Of a stretch of DNA of 64,000 bases, positions 16,284 through 25,394 are shown piece by piece. The DNA lies in NCBI RefSeq assembly GCF_041261205.1, contig NZ_JBGCCH010000002.1, positions 310,001 to 374,000 of the forward strand, written 5' to 3'. Below the pieces are notes generated by a model that saw only the letters and a list, made by a program, of their open reading frames with translations, ran no database searches and had not been told where the DNA came from. Position 1 is the stretch's first letter. Each line of letters opens with the position of its first letter. This DNA comes from Catenulispora sp. MAP5-51 (GTDB taxonomy: Bacteria > Actinomycetota > Actinomycetes > Streptomycetales > Catenulisporaceae). A program made the position numbers and the translations under genes.

Positions 16284-17527
16284 GTCCCCAATGTAGGTAC
16301 CGTTTCCGCGCCGCCCACGGCCGGGGTCGGCTGCCCGCCGGCGGCGGCGGGGTGGACCGGCGCGCGCCGCGGATCGAAGGCGTAGGCCAGCAGGACGATC
16401 ACAGCGATCATCACCATCGGGACGGCCATGCCCTCGCGGTGGCTGACGCCCGCGCCCCACAGGCCGGTCACCAGCGGGGCGCCGAGCAGGAAGCCCAGGT
16501 AGTTGAAGACGTTGATCCGCGCGACCGCCACCCCGGAGCCGGTCGGGTCGTTGGCGTAGGCCGCCGTGAAGGCCACCGGCACCAGCGGGGACAGGCCGAA
16601 GCCGGCGATCAGGAACCCGGCGAGCGCCATGTACGGGCCCGTCGCGCCGACCACGATCGCGAACCCGGCGACGCAGATGACGGCGCCGGCCCGCACCACC
16701 TTGACGCTGCCGCCCCGCTGCACCGCCAGGTCGCCGCGGAACCGGCCGAGCACCTGGCCCAGGGTGTAGGCGCCGACCACGAGGCCGCCGAAGGTGTCGG
16801 AGGACTTCAGGCCCTTGGTGAGGTAATCGCTGCCGGCTGCGGTGACACTGGACTCGCCGATGTAGGCCAGGGTCATGACGACGCAGAGCAGGAGCATCGG
16901 GCGCCAGGGGACGTGGGGCAGCCTGCCGTCGGCGTCCTTGACGATCGTCTCGTCGCGCAGGTTCTTCAGCAGCATCGGGCCGGCGTAGAGAGTCGCCGCG
17001 ACGCCGACCACCGCGGCCACCAGGTAGGTCAGGCTCAGGTGCCAGCCGGCCGCCGAGCCCAGGGCGCCCCAGCCCGAGCCGACGATGGCGCCGGCCGCCC
17101 ACAGCGCGAAGAAGGCCAGGATGATCGACCGGCCGTAGCGCCGCTCCAGCCCGCAGGCCTGCATGTTCATGGTGGCGTCGGCCGCGCCCACCGCGAGCCC
17201 GAAGATCATCAGGACCGGGATCGCCTGGTAGAGGTTCCTTGTAAGGGGGACGACCACCAGGATGCCGACCACCGTCGGCTCGGCGATCCGCAGGACCGCG
17301 GCCGAGGTCGTCCAGCGCATGGCCAGGCCCGCCAGGACCGAGCCGACCCCGGCCAGGATCGGGACCAGCGCGAGCATGATGGACAGCGTGCCGTCGTCGA
17401 CGTGCAGCTGTTTCTGGATGACCGACACCTTCGAGGTCAGCAGGGAGAAGGCGAAGCCCTGCACGCCGAAGAAGACGAAGGTGGCTATCCGGTTCCGGGT
17501 CAGCCCGCCCGGCTCTACCTGCGGCAT
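16280..17527 (-). CDS. Major facilitator superfamily transporter
   Basis: A 415-aa protein with about twelve membrane helices. Segments such as LVVVPLTRNLYQAIPVLMIF and GFLIAGFGLSPLVPVAFTAA are typical of MFS carriers. The family is the sugar/drug-proton antiporter type (Mef/AraJ-like), but the substrate cannot be read from sequence. It is the first gene of the operon: its stop codon overlaps the adaptor's GTG. Pairing an MFS carrier with a MacAB set in one transcript suggests one stress or export response. Confidence 0.88.
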   Translation of the reverse strand: MPQVEPGGLTRNRIATFVFFGVQGFAFSLLTSKVSVIQKQLHVDDGTLSIMLALVPILAGVGSVLAGLAMRWTTSAAVLRIAEPTVVGILVVVPLTRNLYQAIPVLMIFGLAVGAADATMNMQACGLERRYGRSIILAFFALWAAGAIVGSGWGALGSAAGWHLSLTYLVAAVVGVAATLYAGPMLLKNLRDETIVKDADGRLPHVPWRPMLLLCVVMTLAYIGESSVTAAGSDYLTKGLKSSDTFGGLVVGAYTLGQVLGRFRGDLAVQRGGSVKVVRAGAVICVAGFAIVVGATGPYMALAGFLIAGFGLSPLVPVAFTAAYANDPTGSGVAVARINVFNYLGFLLGAPLVTGLWGAGVSHREGMAVPMVMIAVIVLLAYAFDPRRAPVHPAAAGGQPTPAVGGAETVPTLGT

Positions 17528-17598
17528 GCCCGCAGCGTAGGCGACGTGATCTTCGATGGGAAGGGGTTGCGTGCCCTGGGCGCGGGCACGGGTGTAAC

Positions 17599-17850
17599 GT
17601 GCGGAAAGTGCCAGACGAAGCGGTCATCGGATGCGTGGGGGTCCTGCACGTCGGTACACGCGGCCAAGGGGGGCCCGGCGAGGCGGTAGTGCGGGTTCGG
17701 GGCGGTACCGAGGCCTTTCTGGCCTGGTCGGAGCAGCCGCTGCCGAAGGGCACCCGGGTACTGGTCGTGGAATCCCGCGGAGAGCGTGCGGTCGACGTCA
17801 TCGAGTTCCCCGAAGCCACCGACCCATTGGACGAACTGGACAGGCTGTGA
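17599..17850 (+). CDS. Small NfeD-like (OB-fold) protein
   Basis: An 83-aa acidic protein: VIGCVGVLHVGTRGQGGPGEAV, then LPKGTRVLVVESRGERAVDV. The pattern GxVGxxxxxxxGxGxVxVxG and KGxxVxVxxxxG resembles the C-terminal OB-fold of NfeD partner proteins. It lies 37 bp upstream of a flotillin gene, as NfeD genes often do. GTG at 17599 or 17608 are both possible starts. Confidence 0.65.
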   Translation: MRKVPDEAVIGCVGVLHVGTRGQGGPGEAVVRVRGGTEAFLAWSEQPLPKGTRVLVVESRGERAVDVIEFPEATDPLDELDRL

Positions 17851-17887
17851 ACATCCATCTCAGCTCACGGGAAGAAGGCTGACCACC

Positions 17888-19039
17888 ATGTTCGGCTACA
17901 GAGTGCCCGCCCCTGACCAGGCGATGCTCATCTCCGGCGGCCGCCGGGGGCAGGGCGGGGCGCCGTTCCGAGTCGTCACCGGCCACGGCAAGTTCATCCT
18001 GCCGGTGTTCCGCAAGACCCGGTTCCTGACGCTGTCCATGCAGGAGGCCGAGGTCTCCGAGACCTGCGTGACCAAGCAGGGCATCGCCCTGACCGTGACA
18101 GCGGTCATCGCCTTCAAGGTCGGCAACGACAACGAGAGCATCGTCAACGCCGGCCAGCGGTTCCTGTCCGACCAGAACCAGATGTCGACACTGACCGCCC
18201 GCATCTTCGCTGGCCACCTGCGCTCGATCATCGGCTCGATGACGGTGGAGGAGATCGTCACCGAGCGCCAGAAGCTGGCCGAGGAGGTCCTGGACACCTC
18301 CAAGTCGGAGATGGGCAAGATCGGCCTGACCGTGGACTCGCTGCAGATCATGTCGATCGACGACATGAAGACCGGCTACATCGACGCCATGGCCGCTCCG
18401 CACAAGGCCGCCATCCAGCGCCAGGCCCAGATCGCCCAGGCCCAGGCCACCCAGGCCTCGGTCGAGGCGCAGCAGGAGGCCGAGCGCAACAAGGCCGAGT
18501 ACGCCCGCCAGACCGCGATCGTGCAGGCCAAGTACAAGGCCGAAGTCGACCAGGCGCAGGCCATAGCGGCCCAGGCCGGCCCGCTGTCCGCGGCCAGGGC
18601 CCAGCAGGAGGTGCTGATGGCCCAGACCGAGCTGGCCCAGCGCAACGCCGAGCTCCGCCAGCAGCAGCTGGTCGCCGAAGTGGTCAAGCCCGCCGAGGCC
18701 GAGGCCGAGCGCGTCCGCATCACCGCCGCCGCCGACGCCGAGCGCATGCGCGTCCAGGCCGAGGCCGCCGCCAGCTACGACCGCGTGGCCCTGGACCGCA
18801 TGATCATCGACCAGCTCCCGCTGATCGTCGAGAAGGCCGCCGCCGGCCTGAACGGCGCGAACATCAACGTCCTGAACGGCGCCGACGGCCTGTCCGAGAT
18901 CGCCGCCGGCCTGGTCGGCCAGGGCCTGGCCATCCTGGACTCGGTGAAGAAGGGCATCGGCGACGAGGACGGCGCCATGAAGGACAGGGGTGCGAAGCCG
19001 CAGGTGGTCGAGCGGGTGCAGATCGAGAACGGGAAGTAA
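17888..19039 (+). CDS. Flotillin-like SPFH-domain protein
   Basis: A 383-aa protein. Residues 1-170 form an SPFH/Band-7 domain (MFGYRVPAPDQAMLISGG, FRVVTGHGKFILPVFRKTRF). From about 170 on, a long Ala/Gln/Glu-rich coiled coil follows (QAQATQASVEAQQEAERNKA), ending in a C-terminal helix region. Flotillins build scaffolds in ordered membrane patches and pair with NfeD proteins, as with the gene just upstream. A clear ribosome site (GAAGAAGG) supports the ATG at 17888, rather than the upstream in-frame ATG at 17786. Confidence 0.9.
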   Translation: MFGYRVPAPDQAMLISGGRRGQGGAPFRVVTGHGKFILPVFRKTRFLTLSMQEAEVSETCVTKQGIALTVTAVIAFKVGNDNESIVNAGQRFLSDQNQMSTLTARIFAGHLRSIIGSMTVEEIVTERQKLAEEVLDTSKSEMGKIGLTVDSLQIMSIDDMKTGYIDAMAAPHKAAIQRQAQIAQAQATQASVEAQQEAERNKAEYARQTAIVQAKYKAEVDQAQAIAAQAGPLSAARAQQEVLMAQTELAQRNAELRQQQLVAEVVKPAEAEAERVRITAAADAERMRVQAEAAASYDRVALDRMIIDQLPLIVEKAAAGLNGANINVLNGADGLSEIAAGLVGQGLAILDSVKKGIGDEDGAMKDRGAKPQVVERVQIENGK

Positions 19040-19056
19040 CCGCCGGGAGCTCGCGC

Positions 19057-19110
19057 AAGCCCCCCGAGTCGACAGCCCGAGATGTTCGGGCCGACGGGTC
19101 AGGGGGCTTT
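19057..19110. terminator. Terminator between the flotillin and protease genes
   Basis: AAGCCCCC (from 19057) pairs with GGGGGCTT (to 19109), enclosing an inner stem GCCCGA/TCGGGC (19075-19091) and followed by TTTG. It lies between convergent genes. Confidence 0.7.
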
Positions 19111-19149
19111 GTCGCGCCGCCGGCTACGGCTGTGTGGCCCCGCGCTTGG

Positions 19150-20067
19150 CTACTTCCGCTCCTCCAACCGCCCCGGCACCACATCGAAAGCCACCCGCTT
19201 GCCGTCCCGCACCACCTCGACCGGCGTCTGCTTGCCGATCAGCGCGGCGTCGAGCAGGTCGAACAGCGCGGCGTGGCCGTCGATCCCCTGCCCGGCCAGG
19301 CTGATCACCACGTCGCCGGGCCGGAAGGGGCTGTCGGCGTCGCGCACCCGGGTCACGATCTCGCGCTTGGCGGTGCGGCCGTCCACCTCGGCGTCGCGGG
19401 TGTGCACCGCGATGCCGAGTGCGGAACGGACGACGCGGCCCTCGGCGATCAGCTGCGGGACGACGCGGGCCACGGTCGCGGCCGGGACCGCGAAGGCCAT
19501 GCCCTGGGCGTCGTCGCGGATCATGGTGTTGACGCCGACCACCGTGCCGTCCAGGTCGACCAGCGGGCCGCCGGAGTTGCCGGGGTTCACCGCGGCGTCG
19601 GTCTGGATCAGGCGTTGCAGCGGGCGTTCGTGCTGGGCCGCCTGGAGCTGGCGGGACAGGCCGCTGACGATGCCCACCGAGACCGACTCCGGGTAGTCGC
19701 CGAGCGGGTTGCCCAGCGCCAGGACGAACTCGCCGAGGCGGACCGGGCGGTCGCGCAGGACCAGCGCCGACTCGTGCGGCTCGGAGAGCTCGACCACGGC
19801 CAGGTCGGTCAGCGGGTCGCGGCCCAGGATCCGGATCGGCTGGGTGGGATAGCCGTGGATGGCCGCGGTCCAGGTGAACCCGTCGGGCTGGTCCACGACG
19901 TGGTTGTTGGTGACGACGTGGCAGGCGTCGTCCAGGACGAATCCGGAGCCCGCGGTCCAGGAGTCCGCGCCCTGGTCGCCCCGGATCGCCACGACGTTCG
20001 GCATCACCTGCTCGATCAGGTCCGCCAGCCCGCCGCTGAACGCGGCCATCGCCGAGATCGCGCTCAC
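19150..20067 (-). CDS. HtrA/DegP-type serine protease (S1C)
   Basis: A 305-aa trypsin-fold protease. The catalytic triad is visible: His in VTNNHVVD, Asp in RDPLTDLAVV, Ser in NPGNSGGPLVD. A C-terminal PDZ-like domain (SALGIAVHT, FRPGDVVISLAGQGIDG) follows. There is no signal peptide or membrane helix, which is unusual for HtrA and suggests a cytoplasmic protease. It starts at a GTG with GAGG upstream, 4 nt after the YbjN gene, so the two are an operon. Confidence 0.9.
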   Translation of the reverse strand: MSAISAMAAFSGGLADLIEQVMPNVVAIRGDQGADSWTAGSGFVLDDACHVVTNNHVVDQPDGFTWTAAIHGYPTQPIRILGRDPLTDLAVVELSEPHESALVLRDRPVRLGEFVLALGNPLGDYPESVSVGIVSGLSRQLQAAQHERPLQRLIQTDAAVNPGNSGGPLVDLDGTVVGVNTMIRDDAQGMAFAVPAATVARVVPQLIAEGRVVRSALGIAVHTRDAEVDGRTAKREIVTRVRDADSPFRPGDVVISLAGQGIDGHAALFDLLDAALIGKQTPVEVVRDGKRVAFDVVPGRLEERK

Positions 20068-20071
20068 CGCC

Positions 20072-20530
20072 TCAGACCTCCACCGAGTCGTCGTCGCCGA
20101 GATCGTCCTCGAAGAAGGTGTGGCCGGCGCCGACCAGCTCCTTGAGCCGGCCGTCGTACTCGTCGGCGATGCGGCCGATCTGCGCGCAGGCCGAGGTCAG
20201 CAGCTCGGGGGTGAGCGTGTCGGCGGCCAGGTCGCGGGCCACGGCCAGCCGGCCCTGCTGCCAGTAGCAGCGGACCCACAGGTAGTCGTGGTTGATCTCG
20301 TTGACCGCCATCAGCAGTTTCTTGGACAGCGGCACGTCCTCCAGCACGATGCCGAAGACCTGCACCAGGCCGAAGCCGTCGTCGGCCTCGCCCGCGGACA
20401 CCCAGTACAGGGCACTGCCGTGCCGGAGCTGGTAGTCGCCGTCCGAGTCGGGCTCGGCGCGGCCGTCGACCAGACCGCCGTCCTCCAGGACCCGCGCTAT
20501 GAAAGCGCGGATCATCTCTACGTTCGCCAT
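20072..20530 (-). CDS. YbjN-domain protein
   Basis: A 152-aa acidic protein of the YbjN/type-III-secretion-chaperone-like fold: YWVSAGEADDGFGLVQVFGI and LMAVNEINHDYLWVRCYWQQ are characteristic. Such proteins act as small chaperones or adaptors in actinobacteria. It lies immediately upstream of the HtrA-like protease in the same transcript, so it may be a partner or substrate adaptor, which is inference only. Confidence 0.82.
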   Translation of the reverse strand: MANVEMIRAFIARVLEDGGLVDGRAEPDSDGDYQLRHGSALYWVSAGEADDGFGLVQVFGIVLEDVPLSKKLLMAVNEINHDYLWVRCYWQQGRLAVARDLAADTLTPELLTSACAQIGRIADEYDGRLKELVGAGHTFFEDDLGDDDSVEV

Positions 20531-20584
20531 GCGCAGACTGTAGGGAAGACGGCGATCCGGCCCGGCCGCAGCCTCAACGAACGT

Positions 20585-22210
20585 TCAGCAGTCGCTCCGC
20601 TTGCGGCTCAGCGTGAACGTCTCCAGCGGCGCGATCTTCCCGTCCGGCTGCCCGACCGTGTAGTACGTGACGTGGATCCGCGTCAGCCCGCCCGCGTGCG
20701 TCCCCGGGTCCACGTCGAACGCGGCGAAGCCGTACGGGTGCTCCTCGTCCCGGACGCCGATCCAGGGGGCGTCCTCGAAGACGTACGTCGGCGTCTTCTT
20801 GCCGTTCGACCCGACCGCGCCGACCCCCATCAGGACCTTCGCCTTGCTGCCGGCGAAGAACTTCTGGTTGGTGGGGCTGGAGGTGCCGCCGCCGCCGAGC
20901 ACCATGTGGACGGTGCCCTTCGAGGTGTCGATCTGGCTGGTGTCGGTGGCCACCGGGTTGGGGGTGAGGGTCTGGCTGCCGGAGACCACGCCGCGGATCG
21001 GGTGGGAGCGCTCGTAGTCGTGCTCGTGGCCGCAGACGACCAGGTCCACCTCGTACTTGTCGAACAGCGGGCCCCACTGCTCGCGGATGCCGATGTCGGC
21101 CCCGTTGGCGTCGGAGCTGGAGATCATCACCTGGTGCATGCAGACCACGATCCAGTCGATCCCCTTGTTGGCGCGCGCCGCCTTCAGGGTGCGCTCCAGC
21201 CAGGCACGCTGGCGGCCGGCGCTGTAGCCGCTGACGTAGGTGTCGCCGCCGTCCTGCAGGGCCACGTCGTCGTTCTGCAGGACGACGAAGCGGACCGAGC
21301 CGACGGTGAAGGCGTACCAGAGGCCTGCGAACTCCGGGTCCTCGCCGTTGGACGGGAGGGCGAAGCGGGTCTGGAAGGAGGAGAAGCCCAGCGGGCCGTT
21401 GCCCTTCTCGTTCTCGTGGTTGCCGGCGGCCGGCATCCAGGGGCGGAAGCGGGCCGAGCGGGTGTTGTTCTGGAAGAACGAGTCCCAGGTGCGCAGGCGG
21501 TCCGGGTTGATGTTGGCGTAGCACAGGTCGCCGTTGAGCAGGTGGAACAGCGGCGCGACCTGCTCGATGCCGCCGACCACGTCGGCGGCCGCGGGGCTGG
21601 CGATGGTCGCCGCGACCGAGCTGAAGCCCCCGCCGGTGGCCGGCGACCACGTGGTGCCGGGGGTGGCCTGGTCGCCGAAGCTGGTGAAGGTGAACGGCCG
21701 GCGGCCCGACGGCGCGGTGCGGAACGCCGCCGAGTCCGGCAGGACGCCGTCGTGCAGGGCGCTGTAGATGTACGTCGAGTCCGGGCGCAGGTCGCCGATG
21801 TGCGCGTGGTGGACGTAGACCTCGCGGCCCGAGGCGCCGTCGGTGTAGGTGCGGGTCTCGGCCTGGACGGTGTCGCCGTGGCCGCCCTCGACGGTGCCGA
21901 AGCGGACCCGCGGACGCTGCACCGGCGCCGTGGTGGTCCACGACGCGTACATCTCGCGCGACGGATCCGCGCCGAACGTCAGGTGCAGGCCGTCGACCGG
22001 CGGGGCGCCGAGCGCGCCGGGCGTGGTGAGCAGGAGCGGGGAGCCGGTGGCGGCGGGCGCCGGGGCCTGGGCGGCCGGAGCGGCGGGGGCGGCCGGGTCC
22101 TCGGCGGCGGCGGCCGGCGAGGCGAGCACCGGGGCGGCGACGACGGCGGCGCCGGCGGTCCCGGCGGCGATCAGGGCGGTACGACGGTCGACGGGCATCC
22201 GATCAGTCAT
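20585..22210 (-). CDS. Tat-exported purple-acid-phosphatase-like metallophosphoesterase
   Basis: A 541-aa secreted enzyme. A twin-arginine signal (MPVDRRTALIAAGTAG, ending ASPAAAA) is followed by an N-terminal beta domain (VQRPRVRFGTVEGG) and a calcineurin-like phosphoesterase domain. Metal ligands are in FTSFGDQATPG, LLNGDLCYANI, AAGNHENEKGN, VVCMHQVMIS, and VVCGHEHDYERS. This is the purple acid phosphatase/PhoD-like type, likely to release phosphate from organic esters outside the cell. I see no clear PHO box upstream. Confidence 0.9.
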   Translation of the reverse strand: MTDRMPVDRRTALIAAGTAGAAVVAAPVLASPAAAAEDPAAPAAPAAQAPAPAATGSPLLLTTPGALGAPPVDGLHLTFGADPSREMYASWTTTAPVQRPRVRFGTVEGGHGDTVQAETRTYTDGASGREVYVHHAHIGDLRPDSTYIYSALHDGVLPDSAAFRTAPSGRRPFTFTSFGDQATPGTTWSPATGGGFSSVAATIASPAAADVVGGIEQVAPLFHLLNGDLCYANINPDRLRTWDSFFQNNTRSARFRPWMPAAGNHENEKGNGPLGFSSFQTRFALPSNGEDPEFAGLWYAFTVGSVRFVVLQNDDVALQDGGDTYVSGYSAGRQRAWLERTLKAARANKGIDWIVVCMHQVMISSSDANGADIGIREQWGPLFDKYEVDLVVCGHEHDYERSHPIRGVVSGSQTLTPNPVATDTSQIDTSKGTVHMVLGGGGTSSPTNQKFFAGSKAKVLMGVGAVGSNGKKTPTYVFEDAPWIGVRDEEHPYGFAAFDVDPGTHAGGLTRIHVTYYTVGQPDGKIAPLETFTLSRKRSDC

Positions 22211-22286
22211 GCCGGGGACGCTAGCCAGGAGGCTGACTCCGCCGGGTGAACGCGCGGTGAGCGCCGGACGAAGATTCGCCCATCCG

Positions 22287-22327
22287 GCCCACGGTCAACG
22301 GCTGGCGATCAGCGGCCGACGATCACG
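22287..22327. repeat. 14-bp degenerate tandem repeat at the CoA-transferase stop
   Basis: Three degenerate units (22287-22300, 22301-22314, 22315-22327). The CoA-transferase TGA (22323-22325) lies in the last unit. The similarity between units is modest. Confidence 0.55.
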
Positions 22328-23780
22328 CGTGCGGAGGTGGCCCCGACCAGCCGAGTTCGGCCCCTGCCACACTCCCGGGAAAACGCACATGGGTCAGCGT
22401 TCCAGCACCACTCTCGCTGCGCAGCAACAAGTCGTCGACATCTGACAGCGCCGGATCGGGCACCGCCAAGCCGACAGCCGGATCGAGACGGCCGAGAGCG
22501 TCCAGCGCGTGCCCGACCCCGGCCAGACTCACATCGACCGCCAGTCCCCCACCCCGCCGCAACGCCTCGACGGCCCCGGCCGCCGCGAGCCACCCGGCCC
22601 CGTGGTCCAACACCTGCGCGGGCAACGGCACCGGACGCTCGGCACCCCCGGCGCGCATCCCCTCCTCCGCGATCCCGACAGCCATCTGCACCAGCGAGTC
22701 GAAACCCCGGCGCCCACCCCACGGACCGCCGGAGCCGTAAGCGGAGATGGAGACATGGACGAGACCCGGATTGACCGCCGCCAACTCGGCGGGCCCCAGC
22801 CCGAGCCCGGCCAGCGCACCGGGCCGGTAGGACTGGAGCACGACATCGGCGCCCCGGACCAGGTCGAGGAAGGCAGAGCGGCCCGCACCGGAACGCAGGT
22901 CGAGGAAACGCAGGGCCTTGCCGAAGTTCAGGTCCAGATCCAGACCGCGAATGGTCGGCAGCACCGGCGAGCGGACCATGGTGACGTCGGCGCCGTAGCC
23001 GGCCAGCACACGGCCAGCGTTGGGACCGGCGATGATGCGGGTCAGGTCGAGCACGCGGATGCCGGACAGCGGGCGGGGACTGGCGGCGGCTGCGGGAGTT
23101 CCGGGCTCGGTGGCGAACACCCGGCCAGCAGCAGCACCAGCAGCGCCAGAGCCGTAGCCAGCACCACCAGCAGCACCAACTCCAGCGGCACCAGCGCCAT
23201 CAGCTACACCAGCGTCGGAGCGAGCGCCCGTAGCGTCGGCGCCAGAGCGAGCACCCACAATCCCGCACTCCGCCGCGAACACCCCGTCGCCGGCCAGCGG
23301 CGTCATCGCCACCACCGGCCGCGCCGCGACCGTCGCGCTGTGCGGATGCGCCAGCCACTCCTGCCGGGTCCGCATCGCCGCCGCGACGCCGCCGGCCTCG
23401 GCGATCGCGTCCTCCAGCTCGAACCGGCCGCGGCGGCGGACCGCGGCCTCGACCGCTGCCCGGTCCTGGGGCACTCCGAGGACCTGGCACGCGATCTCCG
23501 CGTGGTGGTCGAAGTTGCAGTGCAGCCGCAGCCAGCCGTCGGCCGTCTCGTAGTCGCCGGACAGGGGGGCCCACTCGAACGCGGCCTCGCCGTCCACCCG
23601 CAGGTAGCGCTCGCTGCGGAAGGCGATCGCCGCTTCGCGCGTGCCGACCGTCACCTGCGGCATGGTCTGTAGGCCGTTGCCGGTCGCGAAGTACGCGGCC
23701 GCCTGCGTGTGCGCGGCGGTCACCGCCCACGCCGCGAACTCCCCCACCCGGAACACCGATGGCAGACCGAGATCATCCAT
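22323..23780 (-). CDS. CaiB/BaiF-type CoA transferase
   Basis: A 485-aa family III CoA transferase. Two lobes are seen: an N-terminal part (ETADGWLRLHCNFDHHAEIA, ERYLRVDGEAAFEW) and the conserved core PLSGIRVLDLTRIIAGPNAG to VLQSYRPGALAGLGLG. The two are joined by a ~45-residue Gly/Ala linker. It may move CoA between acyl-CoA and a free acid; the substrate is unknown. ATG at 23780 was chosen because the upstream frame has no family sequence. Confidence 0.82.
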   Translation of the reverse strand: MDDLGLPSVFRVGEFAAWAVTAAHTQAAAYFATGNGLQTMPQVTVGTREAAIAFRSERYLRVDGEAAFEWAPLSGDYETADGWLRLHCNFDHHAEIACQVLGVPQDRAAVEAAVRRRGRFELEDAIAEAGGVAAAMRTRQEWLAHPHSATVAARPVVAMTPLAGDGVFAAECGIVGARSGADATGARSDAGVADGAGAAGVGAAGGAGYGSGAAGAAAGRVFATEPGTPAAAASPRPLSGIRVLDLTRIIAGPNAGRVLAGYGADVTMVRSPVLPTIRGLDLDLNFGKALRFLDLRSGAGRSAFLDLVRGADVVLQSYRPGALAGLGLGPAELAAVNPGLVHVSISAYGSGGPWGGRRGFDSLVQMAVGIAEEGMRAGGAERPVPLPAQVLDHGAGWLAAAGAVEALRRGGGLAVDVSLAGVGHALDALGRLDPAVGLAVPDPALSDVDDLLLRSESGAGTLTHVRFPGSVAGAELGWSGPPPHA

Positions 23781-23795
23781 GCTCTCCACCGTAAA

Positions 23796-23830
23796 GCGGC
23801 GGCCCGCGCGAAGGACACGCGAGCCGCCGC
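23796..23830. terminator. Terminator between the ECF sigma operon and the CoA-transferase gene
   Basis: GCGGCGGC (23796-23803) pairs with GCCGCCGC (23823-23830), with an inner CGCG/CGCG pair. It lies just downstream of the gene at 23848-24774 and probably ends the sigma-factor operon. Confidence 0.65.
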
Positions 23831-23847
23831 CGGAAAGGGCGAATGTG

Positions 23848-24774
23848 TCAGGGACCACACGAGGTGTGGGGCTGGAAGCCGTCCGCGAAGGGCAGCGGCA
23901 GTGACACGCCGCCCACGATCCCGCCCAGCTGCGCGGCGGTGAACGGGAACGGGTTCGTCGGCAGGGTCTTGTCGTCCGGAGTGGTAGAGCCGTCCAAGGC
24001 GAAGACGAGGATCTGCTGGCCGTTGCTCATGATCCGGACCGCCTGCACCCCGTGCCCTCCGGCCTTCGTACCGGTCTCGACCACGGAGCCGTCCGCCAGG
24101 GAGGTCCTCGTGAGCGGGCCCCAGCCTTCGGAGGCGCCGAACTGGTCCACGTTCTTCCCGGGGGCGAACACCTCGACCGTCACCTGCACGTACGGCGAGG
24201 TGGCGTCCGCGGGGCGGGGAAAGGGATTCTGGCCGGTGGCCGTCCAGTCCATGGTGAGGCCATAGGAAACCTGGAGCTTCGTCTTCGCAATGCACACCCC
24301 GGTGTTCGGCGCGAAGGCGCCCTCCTTGCCGACGCGCGCACCCATGGGTGTGAGGTGCTTCCCACCGGGATCGAGCTTGCCGGCCATCTCGGCGAAGACC
24401 GCGGCGGCCAGCTTCCGCTCGGCGAGCGTCCGCTCGTCGTCCGTCAGAGGCGGTTTGGCGGTGCTGGTCGTGGATGGCGCGGGCCGCGGACTCGACGTCA
24501 CCGGCGAAGCCGCCGGCACCACGGCCGCCGTCCCGGATCCCCCGCCCCCGGCGAACGCCGTCGACGCGACCGCCACCACCACGACGGAGGCCGTACTCCC
24601 CACGATCGCGGCCACCCTCCGGCGCCGCACCCGGCGCCGGCCGCCGGCCACCAGATCGTCGGCGGTGAACGCCAGCCCGGGGTGGGCTGGGACCACCGTG
24701 CGCGCGAACAGTTCGCGGGCCTGCGAGCCGTCCTCGTCGGCGCTGTGGTCGGCCTTGTCCTCGAACTCTGTCAT
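23848..24774 (-). CDS. Membrane protein linked to SigE-type ECF sigma, possible anti-sigma
   Basis: A 308-aa protein. Residues 1-54 are cytoplasmic (RELFARTVVPAHPGLAFTAD), then a basic stretch RRRVRRRRVAAI leads to one membrane helix (about 57-78). The rest is an extracytoplasmic domain after a Ser/Pro/Thr linker. No family fold is recognised in it. It overlaps the sigma gene by 1 nt (TGATG), the usual arrangement for SigE-type sigma factors and their membrane partners. A role as an anti-sigma factor is inferred from that. Confidence 0.65.
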   Translation of the reverse strand: MTEFEDKADHSADEDGSQARELFARTVVPAHPGLAFTADDLVAGGRRRVRRRRVAAIVGSTASVVVVAVASTAFAGGGGSGTAAVVPAASPVTSSPRPAPSTTSTAKPPLTDDERTLAERKLAAAVFAEMAGKLDPGGKHLTPMGARVGKEGAFAPNTGVCIAKTKLQVSYGLTMDWTATGQNPFPRPADATSPYVQVTVEVFAPGKNVDQFGASEGWGPLTRTSLADGSVVETGTKAGGHGVQAVRIMSNGQQILVFALDGSTTPDDKTLPTNPFPFTAAQLGGIVGGVSLPLPFADGFQPHTSCGP

Positions 24775-25295
24775 CAGAACTCCTTCTCCACGCGGCCCAG
24801 GGCCGTCGCCTGCTGGTCGAGGAGGATCCCGCGCAGGGTGGCCAGCCCTCGCGCGGTCTGTGAACGGACGGTGCCGGGTGAGCAGCCGAGCAGATCCGCG
24901 GTCTGCTCGATGGAGAGGTCCTCCCAGAACCGGAGGACCAAAGTGGCCCGTTGGCGCGGCGCCAGATGGGCCAGGGCCTGGAGAACGGCGTCCCGCTCCC
25001 CGATGTCCGGGCCTTCCGGCGCCGACGATTCCGGCACCGACGCCACCGAGCGCTCGCGGCGCCAGCCGCGGCGCTTCTCGTCGATGACGCAGCGCACCAG
25101 GACGCGGCGCACGTACGCGTCGCGGTTCTCGGCACGCTCGACCCGGTGCCAGGCCACGTACAGCTTCAGCAAAGCCGTCTGCACCACGTCCTCGGCCTGA
25201 TGCGCGTCGCCGCACAACAGGAACGCGGTGTGCCACAGCGCGTGAGAACGCGCTGTGACGTAGTTCTTGTACTCCGCCTCGGCAGAAGCTCGCAT
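24774..25295 (-). CDS. SigE-family ECF RNA polymerase sigma factor
   Basis: A 173-aa sigma factor. Region 2 is ALWHTAFLLCGDAHQAEDVV to LLKLYVAWHRV, with region 4 in LAPRQRATLVLRFWEDLS and GCSPGTVRSQTARGL. It has no extra domain. Sigma factors of this SigE-like actinobacterial group are usually co-transcribed with a single-pass membrane protein, as here. Targets cannot be inferred. Confidence 0.9.
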   Translation of the reverse strand: MRASAEAEYKNYVTARSHALWHTAFLLCGDAHQAEDVVQTALLKLYVAWHRVERAENRDAYVRRVLVRCVIDEKRRGWRRERSVASVPESSAPEGPDIGERDAVLQALAHLAPRQRATLVLRFWEDLSIEQTADLLGCSPGTVRSQTARGLATLRGILLDQQATALGRVEKEF

Positions 25296-25345
25296 CGTCC
25301 GTCCTCCCCTTCTGGTGGTAGGACGGAGCGACTCACCCTCGGCGC

Positions 25346-25389
25346 TGCATCGCCGGCGCGAAGCTTTCCGGCGCGACGTTTTCCAGCGC
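25346..25389. repeat. 15-bp degenerate tandem repeat after proC
   Basis: Three units of 14, 15 and 15 bp (25346-25359, 25360-25374, 25375-25389) start 5 bp downstream of the proC stop codon. Confidence 0.65.
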
Positions 25390-25394
25390 GGGCC

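Noticed and set aside
14895-17858. A 987-codon frame that would join the adaptor to upstream sequence
   Set aside because: The extra N-terminal part lies antisense or out of frame to the MFS gene and has no adaptor sequence; the adaptor starts at 16283 with a lipoprotein signal.
19859-22249. A 796-codon frame across the YbjN and phosphatase genes
   Set aside because: It overlaps two well-supported minus-strand genes and has no recognisable domain.
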